Below, in pieces: positions 17,653 through 24,660 of a stretch of DNA of 64,000 nucleotides. The position numbers and the translations under genes were made by a program. Position 1 is the first letter of the stretch; each line of letters starts with the position of its first letter. Origin of the DNA: Kribbella sindirgiensis (lineage in GTDB: Bacteria; Actinomycetota; Actinomycetes; Propionibacteriales; Kribbellaceae); contig NZ_SJKA01000005.1 of assembly GCF_004331435.1 (NCBI RefSeq), positions 124,001 through 188,000 on the forward strand, given 5' to 3'. The notes under the pieces were generated by a model. The model saw only the letters and a program-made list of their open reading frames with translations. It made no database searches and was not told the origin of the DNA.

Positions 17653-18521
17653 GGAGCACTTGACCGCCTGGTTGCCACCTCGACGAACTTGGCGAGGTCG
17701 GCGGAACGACTGCCGGCCGGCCAGACGACGAGCATCTGGTACGGCTCGACGTCGGTCACCGGCCGGTAGACGACGTCCGGCCGGATGTTGCGCTCGGCCA
17801 TCGACTGCGGCACGAGCGCGACCGCCTGCCCGAAAGCAACCACCTCCAGCAGTTGCGACGAGTCCTGCACGATCGGCCCGTCCACCGGGTCGTCCGGCCG
17901 CGCCGACCAGTAGTTGCGCTCAGCAACGTTAGCCCGGCTCCAGCGCGGCGCCGGGATCCCGGCCAGGTCATCGGGCGCCAGCATCTCGCGCGCCGCCAAC
18001 TCGTGCCGCACCGGAAGCGCAGCGACCCGCGGCTCCGTGTACAGCAGCTCGGTTTCCAGTCCGTGGTCGTCGAACGGCCGGCTGACCAGCGCAACGTCCG
18101 CCCGCCCGTCCCGCACCATGTCGGCCTGCTCCCCGAAGCCGCTCACCACCACCTGCACACCCGGCAACTCACCCTGGAGCTCCGTCACGATCCGGTGCAG
18201 CACCTCGGTGGCGACACCGGGCTTCGCCGTCACCACGAGCCCTCCGGACGATTGGCCGGCCCGCTGAGTCCGTCGTACCGCCGAGTCGAGCGCGTCCAGC
18301 ACCGGCTGCGACTCCTTCAGCAGGGTCTCCCCGGCCTCGGTCAGCCCGAGGCGGGGGCCGGAACGGTCGAACAGGTCGACGCCGAGACGATGCTCGAGCT
18401 GGCGCATCGCGCGGGACAGCGGCGGTTGGGCAATGCCCAGACGCTCGGCGGCACGGGTGATGTTCAGGTCCTCTGCGACCGCGCGGAAGTACCGCAGTTC
18501 GCGGATCTCGGGTTCCGGCAT
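17649..18521 (-). CDS. LysR-family transcriptional regulator
   Basis: A 290-residue regulator. The N-terminal winged helix shows LRYFRAVAEDLNITRAAERL with AQPPLSRAMRQLEHRLG and LFDRSG. The effector domain follows with VALVSRPFDDHGL and LLEVVAFGQAVALVPQS. It is divergent from an SDR gene 70 bp away, the classic LysR arrangement, so it probably activates that gene in response to an unknown small molecule. ATG 18521 lies 6 nt after TACCCT, again a leaderless layout; an upstream GTG at 18593 would run across the neighbour's promoter. CCTCCAG and CTGGAGG copies flank the intergenic region. Confidence 0.87.
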   Translation of the reverse strand: MPEPEIRELRYFRAVAEDLNITRAAERLGIAQPPLSRAMRQLEHRLGVDLFDRSGPRLGLTEAGETLLKESQPVLDALDSAVRRTQRAGQSSGGLVVTAKPGVATEVLHRIVTELQGELPGVQVVVSGFGEQADMVRDGRADVALVSRPFDDHGLETELLYTEPRVAALPVRHELAAREMLAPDDLAGIPAPRWSRANVAERNYWSARPDDPVDGPIVQDSSQLLEVVAFGQAVALVPQSMAERNIRPDVVYRPVTDVEPYQMLVVWPAGSRSADLAKFVEVATRRSSAP

Positions 18522-18591
18522 ACCTCCAGGGTATGGCGGACCACCTGATCGGTGTTGGCCCGCGGGGGTGGGTGCGCGCTGGACTGGAGGC

Positions 18592-19332
18592 ATGAATCAG
18601 AACGAAGTCGCCCTGGTGACGGGCGGAAACAAAGGCATCGGCCACGAGATCGTGCGCCAGCTCGCGGCGCGTGGGCTGACGGTGTACCTCGGCGCGCGGA
18701 ACCCGGCTCTAGGCGCTCGCGCAGCGGAGGACCTGGCCGGCGACGTGCGGTTCGTGCAGCTGGATGTGACGGACGTCGAGTCGGTCGCCACAGCCGCCAA
18801 GCAGGTCGAGGCAGACTCCGGCCGGCTCGATGTGCTGGTGAACAATGCCGGCATCGTGTCCGAGTGGGGTACGGCGGTCGCCGACATCACGGCCGAACAG
18901 GTGCGAACGGCGTACGACGTGAACGTGTTCGGCGTGGTCGCGGTGATCAACGCGTTCGTACCGCTCCTGCGACGATCGCCGAACGCGCGGATCGTGAACA
19001 TGTCGAGCGGACTCGGCTCGGTCAACCTCCTCTCGGAACTCGACGGCCGCCTCGCAACCCAAGGACTGCTCGCCTACAGCTCGTCGAAGGCAGCCCTCAA
19101 CGCCCTGACTCTGGTCTACGCAAGCGCCCTGCGCGCAGACGGCATCAAGGTGAACGCCGCCACCCCAGGCCTCGTGCCAACCGACCTGAACACGCAGGCC
19201 TCCGTACCACGCGGCGATCGAACCGTGGCCGACGGAGCAGCCGTCCCGGTCGCCCTCGCCACACTCCCGCCCGACGGCCCGACCGGCGTCTTCAGAGGAC
19301 CACAGTCACTGGCCGACGTGGCTCCTTGGTGA
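18592..19332 (+). CDS. SDR-family oxidoreductase
   Basis: A 246-residue classical short-chain dehydrogenase with TGGNKGIG (cofactor loop), LDVTDVES (adenine pocket), NNAGI and catalytic YSSSK near residue 165, preceded by Ser in NMSSGLG. The pattern resembles carbonyl reductase-like SDRs that use NADPH; the Asn after TGG and the R in LGARNP are consistent with that, but the substrate is unknown. It is divergent from the LysR gene and probably its target. Its last 41 bp overlap the convergent MFS gene. Confidence 0.87.
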   Translation: MNQNEVALVTGGNKGIGHEIVRQLAARGLTVYLGARNPALGARAAEDLAGDVRFVQLDVTDVESVATAAKQVEADSGRLDVLVNNAGIVSEWGTAVADITAEQVRTAYDVNVFGVVAVINAFVPLLRRSPNARIVNMSSGLGSVNLLSELDGRLATQGLLAYSSSKAALNALTLVYASALRADGIKVNAATPGLVPTDLNTQASVPRGDRTVADGAAVPVALATLPPDGPTGVFRGPQSLADVAPW

Positions 19333-20494
19333 GTGCCTGGCGGGCGATCAGGAGGGTGATCGTGGTGCCGAGGATGCCGGCCGCTGCCATCGTGAGGTTG
19401 GGGGCGAGGAAGGAGCCGACGACGCCGCCGAGGGCGATGCTGACGCCCTGGATCGCCATCAGTCCGCTGGTCTGGACGGTGAACAGGCGGCCGCGGTACG
19501 CCGGGTCCGCGTGCTGCAGGATCAGTGGATCGATGCCCTGGTTGAAGGCGTAGCCCGTTCCGGAGATCGCGAGGAGTACGGCGGCGACCGGGATCGGCGG
19601 TGTGGTCAGGAACGCGATCGCGGGGAGCTGGCTGATCAGCAGGAACGGGACGACGAGCCGTCGCCGCGCGGAAGGGGTGAACCGCGCGACGACGAGCTCG
19701 CCGAGCACACTGCCGACGGCGTACCCGGTGAACAACGCACCGGCGGCGGCGGCTGCGGTGCCGACCTGAGCGGTGTACGCGACGGCCAGTCCGTCCGGGA
19801 CGGACGAGAACGCCGGGGCCACCCAGGTCAGCAGGATCAGGTTGCGGAGCTTGGCCTTCGCGAACAGGAACTGCAAGCCGGTCCATGAGTCGCGGACCGT
19901 GTTGCTCTTGCGCTCTCCCGGAGGCGTGTACGGCGTACCCGTCGCGATCAGCACCGCGGACGCGACGAAGGTCACCGCGTCGAGGGCCAGCAGCCAGTTC
20001 GCGCCGACCACCGCGACCGCGATCCCGCCGAGTGCGAACCCGGTCAGCACCGCGACCTGACTGATTGCCCTCAGCAAGGACCTGCCGACCGGGAAGAGGT
20101 CCGTCGGCAACAGGTGCGCGAGGCTGGCGGCCCGTGCGCCCGCGAAGACCGGGGCCACGAGGCCGGTCACCACCAGCAGCCCCAGCAGCCCACCGACCGG
20201 CATCCCCGGGATCAGCATCAGTCCGATGGCCGCCGCGCTGACCACGTCGCACGCGACCAGGACCCGGCGCGCGGGGAACCGGTCCGCGATCGACGAGAAC
20301 AGCACGCCGCTGACGGCGTACGGCAGGAACGAGCAGGCCAGGACGAGGGCCGACAGCAACGGCGATCCGGTCCGCTCGAAGATCAGGATGGACAGCGCGA
20401 CCTGCGCCGCCACCGTGCCCAGCATCGAGACGGTGTGGGCGGCGTAGACGGCGCGCAGGCCGGGAAGGCTGAGTACAGCTCGGTAGGACCTCAC
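19292..20494 (-). CDS. MFS transporter, drug-efflux type
   Basis: A 400-residue major facilitator with about 12 membrane helices. Motif A-like DRFPARRVLVACD lies after helix 2, as in 12-helix efflux pumps. The N-terminal SLPGLRAVYAAHTVSMLGT is typical of actinobacterial MFS proteins similar to the enterobactin exporter EntS group. GTG 20494 gives a short basic N-terminus; GTG 20509 is equally possible. It is divergent from an ArsR-like regulator 67 bp away, which probably controls it. The overlap with the SDR 3' end may cause antisense interference. Confidence 0.82.
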   Translation of the reverse strand: MRSYRAVLSLPGLRAVYAAHTVSMLGTVAAQVALSILIFERTGSPLLSALVLACSFLPYAVSGVLFSSIADRFPARRVLVACDVVSAAAIGLMLIPGMPVGGLLGLLVVTGLVAPVFAGARAASLAHLLPTDLFPVGRSLLRAISQVAVLTGFALGGIAVAVVGANWLLALDAVTFVASAVLIATGTPYTPPGERKSNTVRDSWTGLQFLFAKAKLRNLILLTWVAPAFSSVPDGLAVAYTAQVGTAAAAAGALFTGYAVGSVLGELVVARFTPSARRRLVVPFLLISQLPAIAFLTTPPIPVAAVLLAISGTGYAFNQGIDPLILQHADPAYRGRLFTVQTSGLMAIQGVSIALGGVVGSFLAPNLTMAAAGILGTTITLLIARQALTKEPRRPVTVVL

Positions 20495-20561
20495 GCGGCG
20501 AGCGTGCACGGGTTCCGGCGACGCGGCGTAGAGTTTTGGTTGTGGCCGAAAGTTCAAGCTC

Positions 20562-21539
20562 GTGACCGTACTGCGGTTCACGCAGGCCGACACGTTGCGG
20601 TGCCGGTTCGGGGCGTCGCCGTTGTGGGAGACGATGTCCGCGGTCCGGGTGCTGAACGGATCGAAGCACCGGCCGTTGTACGGCGACTGGATCGCCGCGC
20701 GGCGGGAATCGGCAGCGCAACTCGACCTGCGCGGACTGAAGGCGGTGCAGCCGCGCGTCGGGTTCACCCCGGACTTCCTGACCCCGCCGCCGAAGGCGTC
20801 CCGGGCGAAGTTCGCGACCGAGATCGCCCGTGTCCGCAGTACGCCGCTCGAGACGGTCCGTACCGAGCTGATCCGCTCACGGGACGAGTTGAAGAACCCT
20901 GGCGCGCCGGAGATCGACAAGATGCTGGAGGACCTGGCCGGCACCCGCGAACGGCTCGCGGACGAGATCGAGAGCGCGTGGGAGACCCTGATCAAGCCGG
21001 ACTGGCCGCTGATCAGCCGCGTCCTCGAGGACGACATCGCGTACCGCGGCCAGCAGTTGACCGACGGAGGCCTGGCCGGGCTGTTCGACGATCTGCACCC
21101 GACCCTGGCCTGGGAGGACGACCGCCTGGTCGCCACCCGCTACCGTTCCGAGGACCGCGATCTCGCCGGTCAGGGCCTGCTGCTGGTCCCCGGGGTCTTC
21201 GCCTGGCCGTACCTCGTGATCGTCGTCGACCCGGCGTACCACCCGACGCTCGTCTATCCGGCCCGCGGCGCCGCCCGCCTGTGGTCCGACGCACCCGCTC
21301 CCCCGGATCCACTGGCCCGCCTCCTCGGTCGCACCCGCGCGACCTTGCTCGTCGCACTCGACCCGCCGGCCACGACCAGCGCGCTCGCCGCGCAGTACAA
21401 CCTCGCCCTCGCGACGGTCGCCGAACACCTGTCGGCGTTGTACGACGCGGGTCTCGCGACACGTCGTCGTACCGGTCATCAGGTCCACTACCGCCGTACC
21501 GAGGTTGGACAGGCCGTCATCGACGCCTCCGTCGGATAA
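20562..21539 (+). CDS. ArsR-like regulator with N-terminal DUF5937 domain
   Basis: A 325-residue protein. The first 230 residues have the pattern of the DUF5937 domain (FGASPLWETMSAVRVL, then a helical middle). The C-terminal 80 residues form an ArsR-type winged helix: ALDPPATTSALAAQYNLALATVAEHLSALYDAGL and RRRTGHQVHYRRTEVG, quoted here in part as TVAEHLSALYDAGL. No metal-binding cysteines are present. It lies back to back with the MFS efflux gene, and in related actinobacteria such pairs are regulator and target. Start GTG 20562 has no obvious ribosome site. Confidence 0.75.
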   Translation: MTVLRFTQADTLRCRFGASPLWETMSAVRVLNGSKHRPLYGDWIAARRESAAQLDLRGLKAVQPRVGFTPDFLTPPPKASRAKFATEIARVRSTPLETVRTELIRSRDELKNPGAPEIDKMLEDLAGTRERLADEIESAWETLIKPDWPLISRVLEDDIAYRGQQLTDGGLAGLFDDLHPTLAWEDDRLVATRYRSEDRDLAGQGLLLVPGVFAWPYLVIVVDPAYHPTLVYPARGAARLWSDAPAPPDPLARLLGRTRATLLVALDPPATTSALAAQYNLALATVAEHLSALYDAGLATRRRTGHQVHYRRTEVGQAVIDASVG

Positions 21540-21565
21540 CCGGCTCGCGGCGCGAGAATGCTGCA

Positions 21566-22222
21566 ATGAACAAGCCGACGAGCACTCGCCACACCCGGCG
21601 CTGGCCGGCCTCGCTGGCGGTGGTCGCGGTCCTGGTGCTGCAGGTCCTGGTACCGACGCAGATCAACGCACTCCCGCGATGGCTGATGCCCGTACTCGGT
21701 GGACTCCTGCTGCTGCCGTTGGTGTGGATGAACCCGTTCCATCTGCGCCGCGACGAGCCCTGGCTGCGGTCGGTCGAGCTCGTCCTGCTCGCGGTCCTGG
21801 TCGCGGTGAACGCGTACTACCTGGCCGGGATGATCTTCTTCCTGAACAACGGCGACGCCGGCGACGGCAAGGTCCTGGTCAAGAGCGCGCTGCTGATCTG
21901 GGTGACGAACGTGGTCGCGTTCGCGGTCTGGTACTGGGAGATCGACCGCGGCGGCCCGTTCGCCCGTGCGCCAGAGCACGAGCGGGAGACCGAGCGCGCG
22001 GACCTGCTGTTCCCGCAGATGACCGTCGACCTGCCGGGGTGGAAGGGCTGGCTGCCCGGGTTCACCGACTACCTGTACGTCGCGCTCACGAACGCGACGG
22101 CGTTCAGCCCGACCGACACGCTGCCGCTGACCTCCCGGGTCAAGACGCTGATGGGCATCCAGTCAGCGATCTCATTGTTGACAATCGCCATCATCGCGGC
22201 CCGCGCGGTGAACGTCCTCTGA
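21566..22222 (+). CDS. DUF1345 family membrane protein
   Basis: A 218-residue protein with about five membrane helices (near residues 14-30, 36-54, 65-88, 103-122 and 195-215). The conserved C-terminal block LYVALTNATAFSPTDTLPL and KTLMGIQSAISLLT matches my recollection of DUF1345 (COG4291), a family of unknown function. It starts 26 bp after the ArsR-like gene and could be co-transcribed with it. No catalytic motif is visible, and I assign no function. Confidence 0.75.
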   Translation: MNKPTSTRHTRRWPASLAVVAVLVLQVLVPTQINALPRWLMPVLGGLLLLPLVWMNPFHLRRDEPWLRSVELVLLAVLVAVNAYYLAGMIFFLNNGDAGDGKVLVKSALLIWVTNVVAFAVWYWEIDRGGPFARAPEHERETERADLLFPQMTVDLPGWKGWLPGFTDYLYVALTNATAFSPTDTLPLTSRVKTLMGIQSAISLLTIAIIAARAVNVL

Positions 22223-22244
22223 GATCACCCTCGACAGCCATGTA

Positions 22245-22269
22245 ATGGGCATGAGAGCGTTATGCCCAT
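22245..22269 (+). promoter_or_regulatory. Inverted repeat enclosing the start of the EamA gene
   Basis: ATGGGCAT (22245-22252) and ATGCCCAT (22262-22269) are exact complements separated by nine bases containing GAGAG, the likely ribosome site. The 3' arm includes the start codon. In RNA this hairpin would expose the ribosome site in a loop but bury the AUG; in DNA it could be an operator. Confidence 0.4.
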
Positions 22270-23236
22270 GTACAGCACGAAGTCGGTGGGGTTGGGGTTC
22301 GCGGTCTTCTCCGCGATCACGTTCGGCGGGTCGGGTCCGTTCGCGAAGGCGCTGATCGGCGCCGGTTTCTCGCCGCAGCAGGCGGCCTGGTTACGGATCC
22401 TCGGCGCCGCCGCGGTGCTGGTTCCGCTCGTGCTGGTCTTCCGCGGCCGCGCCGGGCTGCGCTCGGCGCGGGCGTCCTGGAGGGCGCTGGTGCTCTACGG
22501 CCTGACCGGGATCGCCGGCTGCCAGACGCTGTTCTTCATCGCGGCCAGCCGGCTGCCGGTCGGCGTCGCGCTGATGCTCGAGTTCTCCGGCCCGGTACTG
22601 GTCGTCGCGTGGCTGAAGTTCGGCCAGAAGGTCGCCGTACCGCGGTCGGCCGCGATCGGGGTGAGCATCGCGCTCGTCGGTCTCGCGACGGTGGCCGAGA
22701 TCTGGTCAGGGTTGCGGATCGACCTGATCGGCCTGCTCGCCGGTCTCGGTGCGGCCGCGTGCCAGGCGACGTACTTCATCCTGATCGACAAGCTGACCGG
22801 CGCGGCGGATCCCCTGGTGATGACCGCGGCCGGAAGCGTGGTCGGTGCCTTCGTACTGACGCTGATCGCGGCACCGTGGGGTACGCCGTGGAACGTGCTG
22901 GTCGACTCGATCGCGATCGGCGAGCGGCATGCTCCGGGCTGGGTGATGGCCGCGTGGCTGATCCTGGTGAGCACAGTCGTGGCCTACCTGGCGGGCGCCG
23001 CCGCCGTCCAGCGGCTCTCCGCGCCGATCGCGGGCGCGGTGGCGTACGTCGAGGTGGTCGCGGCCTGTGTCTTCGCGCTGATCCTCCTCGGTGAGACGCT
23101 CCGCACCAACCAGATCATCGGCGGCGTGATCGTGCTGGCCGGCGCGTTCGTGGCCCAGTCGTCGGTGGGGAAGGTCGCGTCTCCGGAGATCCCCGACGCT
23201 CCCCCGACCGACGTACTGGATCGGGCAGCCATCTAG
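22262..23236 (+). CDS. EamA-family transporter (RhtA-like DMT permease)
   Basis: A 324-residue permease with ten predicted helices formed by two EamA repeats (about residues 8-140 and 155-290). SVGLGFAVFSAITFGGSGPFAKALI and VGVALMLEFSGPVLVV are characteristic of exporters such as RhtA, a homoserine/threonine exporter; only short parts are quoted. The probable role is efflux of amino acids or related metabolites across the cytoplasmic membrane. It sits tail to tail with the short AlaRS gene, 3 bp apart. A second in-frame ATG lies at 22268. Confidence 0.8.
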   Translation: MPMYSTKSVGLGFAVFSAITFGGSGPFAKALIGAGFSPQQAAWLRILGAAAVLVPLVLVFRGRAGLRSARASWRALVLYGLTGIAGCQTLFFIAASRLPVGVALMLEFSGPVLVVAWLKFGQKVAVPRSAAIGVSIALVGLATVAEIWSGLRIDLIGLLAGLGAAACQATYFILIDKLTGAADPLVMTAAGSVVGAFVLTLIAAPWGTPWNVLVDSIAIGERHAPGWVMAAWLILVSTVVAYLAGAAAVQRLSAPIAGAVAYVEVVAACVFALILLGETLRTNQIIGGVIVLAGAFVAQSSVGKVASPEIPDAPPTDVLDRAAI

Positions 23237-23239
23237 CGC

Positions 23240-24391
23240 CTACCGCAGCGAGTCCACTAGTTCCCGCGGCAGGCCGTGGGTTTCGTGCAGGTACTCGTAG
23301 TCGGTGTCGTCGAGGGACTTGTGGAACCGCTCGTGGCTGAGCACCTTCCGGCCGCGGTCGAGCAGGTTGCTGAACCGGATCTCCTCGTCGATCAGGATCC
23401 GCCGGATCAGCGTCACCGTCTCGCCCTGGTGGAAGTGGTTCAGCGTGTGCTCGAACAGCTCGATCGGCACGTCGGACAGCGACCGCGACTCGTCGTTCTG
23501 CCAGAGGATTGTCAACAATCGGCGGATCAACCGTCGCAGCACGTACCCGCGGCCGGTGTTCGACGGGTGCACGCCGTCGCCGACGATCACGATGCTGGAC
23601 CGCAGGTGATCGATGACGATCCGCTGGGACCGCTCGTCCAGTGGCCACAGCTTCGGGACGATCCGCATCCACGGCTCGAACAGCGAGGTCTCGTACACCG
23701 ACGACCGGCCCTCCAGGAGCATCGTCAGCCGCTCCAGACCGAGGCCGGTGTCGATGTTCTGCTGCTTCAGCTCCTCCAGCGAACCGTCGTCGTGGCGGCG
23801 GTACCGCATCATCACGTGGTTCCACACCTCGACCCAGCGGTCGTCGGTGGTCGGCGTACCCTCCGGCTCGCCCTCACCGGTCCAGACGAAGATCTCCGAG
23901 TCCGGCCCGCACGGACCGGTCGGGCCGTTCGACCACCAGTTGTCGTCGGTGGTCAGCTCGATCGGCAGCCCGAGCTCCTGCCAGGTGCGGAGCGACTCCT
24001 GGTCGAGCGGCACCTGCTCGTCGCCGCCGAACACGGTCACGTACATCCGCCGCGGGTCCAGACCGAACCGGGTGGTGAGCAGCTCGTACCCCCAGCGCAG
24101 GGTCTCGTTGCTGCCGTAGTCCCCCAGCGACCACGAACCCAGCATCTCGAACACCGTCAGGTGGGTCGGATCCCCCACCTCGTCGAGGTCGGTGGTTCGC
24201 AGGCATCGCTGAATGCCCACGAGTCTGCGTCCCAGGGGATGAGGTTCGCCCTCCAGGTACGGGGTGAGTGGATGCATCCCCGAGGTCGTGAAGAGCACGG
24301 GATCGCCGAGCCGCGGAATGAGCGTGGACCCGGTCGTCGGGACGTGCTCGCGGTCGAGGAAGAAGTCGATGAAAGTCCTGCTGATGTTCAT
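23240..24391 (-). CDS. Short alanyl-tRNA synthetase paralogue lacking editing and C-Ala domains
   Basis: A 383-residue class II synthetase corresponding to only the first half of AlaRS (about 880 residues). Visible blocks are QRCLRTTDLDEVG (motif 2 arginine), FEMLGSWSLGDY, NGPTGPCGPDSEIF, VWNHVMMRY, and motif 3 DTGLGLERL, then DGVHPSNTGRGYVLRRLIRR of the tRNA-recognition helices. The editing domain with its HxxxH and Cys zinc site and the C-Ala domain are absent. N-terminal fragments of Escherichia coli AlaRS of similar extent can aminoacylate, so activity is plausible. It may be a resistance or stress copy. Expression appears to be governed by an alanine-codon attenuator. Confidence 0.88.
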   Translation of the reverse strand: MNISRTFIDFFLDREHVPTTGSTLIPRLGDPVLFTTSGMHPLTPYLEGEPHPLGRRLVGIQRCLRTTDLDEVGDPTHLTVFEMLGSWSLGDYGSNETLRWGYELLTTRFGLDPRRMYVTVFGGDEQVPLDQESLRTWQELGLPIELTTDDNWWSNGPTGPCGPDSEIFVWTGEGEPEGTPTTDDRWVEVWNHVMMRYRRHDDGSLEELKQQNIDTGLGLERLTMLLEGRSSVYETSLFEPWMRIVPKLWPLDERSQRIVIDHLRSSIVIVGDGVHPSNTGRGYVLRRLIRRLLTILWQNDESRSLSDVPIELFEHTLNHFHQGETVTLIRRILIDEEIRFSNLLDRGRKVLSHERFHKSLDDTDYEYLHETHGLPRELVDSLR

Positions 24392-24452
24392 GGTTCTCGT
24401 CCTTGTCGAAAACAGGGCCGGAACCAGACCACCGGGTCAGGAGAAACAACAA

Positions 24453-24540
24453 CACCGGCGAACCGTTTCCGGTCGCCGGTGGAAGTGTGTGAATGTCAGG
24501 CCGCGGCAGCCGGAGAGCATGAAGCTCGTACGGCTGCGGC
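24453..24540 (-). promoter_or_regulatory. Ribosome-mediated attenuator (pause hairpin, antiterminator, terminator)
   Basis: In the minus-strand RNA, segment 1 GCAGCCG (24537-24531, Ala codons 9-10) pairs with segment 2 CGGCUGC (24512-24506). Segment 2 CCGGCUGCCG (24513-24504, Ala codons 18-19 region) can instead pair with segment 3 CGGCGACCGG (24478-24469), nine of ten positions including one G-U. Segment 3 otherwise pairs with segment 4 in a strong terminator hairpin (24481-24453, GAAA loop) followed by UUGUUGUUU. A ribosome stalled at Ala codons 8-10 would mask segment 1, free segment 2 and prevent termination. The layout is the one known from trp and his operons. Confidence 0.75.
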
Positions 24541-24561
24541 AAGTCGGAACATTCGGTGCAT
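24496..24561 (-). CDS. Alanine-rich leader peptide (21 aa) of the AlaRS paralogue
   Basis: The peptide reads MHRMFRLAAAVRASCSPAAAA: eight alanines in 21 residues, three consecutive at positions 8-10 and four consecutive immediately before the stop. Its codons form segments 1 and 2 of the attenuator. The ATG lies exactly 7 nt after a TACTCT hexamer, so it is probably translated from a leaderless mRNA. It ends 105 bp before the synthetase start. It is too short for automated gene callers. The alanine bias exactly matches the substrate of the downstream enzyme, which is the main argument that it is real. Confidence 0.8.
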   Translation of the reverse strand: MHRMFRLAAAVRASCSPAAAA

Positions 24562-24568
24562 GTCGGCC

Positions 24569-24599
24569 AGAGTACACGAACCCCGCCGCCGACTGTCCA
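24569..24599 (-). promoter_or_regulatory. Promoter of the leader peptide/AlaRS unit
   Basis: TGGACA (24599-24594) and TACTCT (24574-24569) are separated by 19 bp, slightly long. The -10 ends 7 nt before the leader peptide ATG at 24561, so transcription should begin at or next to the start codon. Confidence 0.55.
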
Positions 24600-24611
24600 C
24601 CCCAATCCTTA

Positions 24612-24653
24612 CGTCCGAAGAAGTGGCGGGACGTCACACCAGTTCTTCGGACG
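24612..24653. promoter_or_regulatory. 42-bp near-perfect palindrome upstream of the AlaRS unit
   Basis: Left arm 24612-24632 and right arm 24633-24653 match in 18 of 21 positions; the outer 11 bp (CGTCCGAAGAA) are perfect and the centre is GACGTC. It lies 8 bp after the pimB stop codon and 12 bp before the -35 of the leader promoter. It may be a pimB terminator without a U tract, or a binding site for a dimeric regulator. Sequence alone does not decide. Confidence 0.6.
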
Positions 24654-24660
24654 CAACGGA

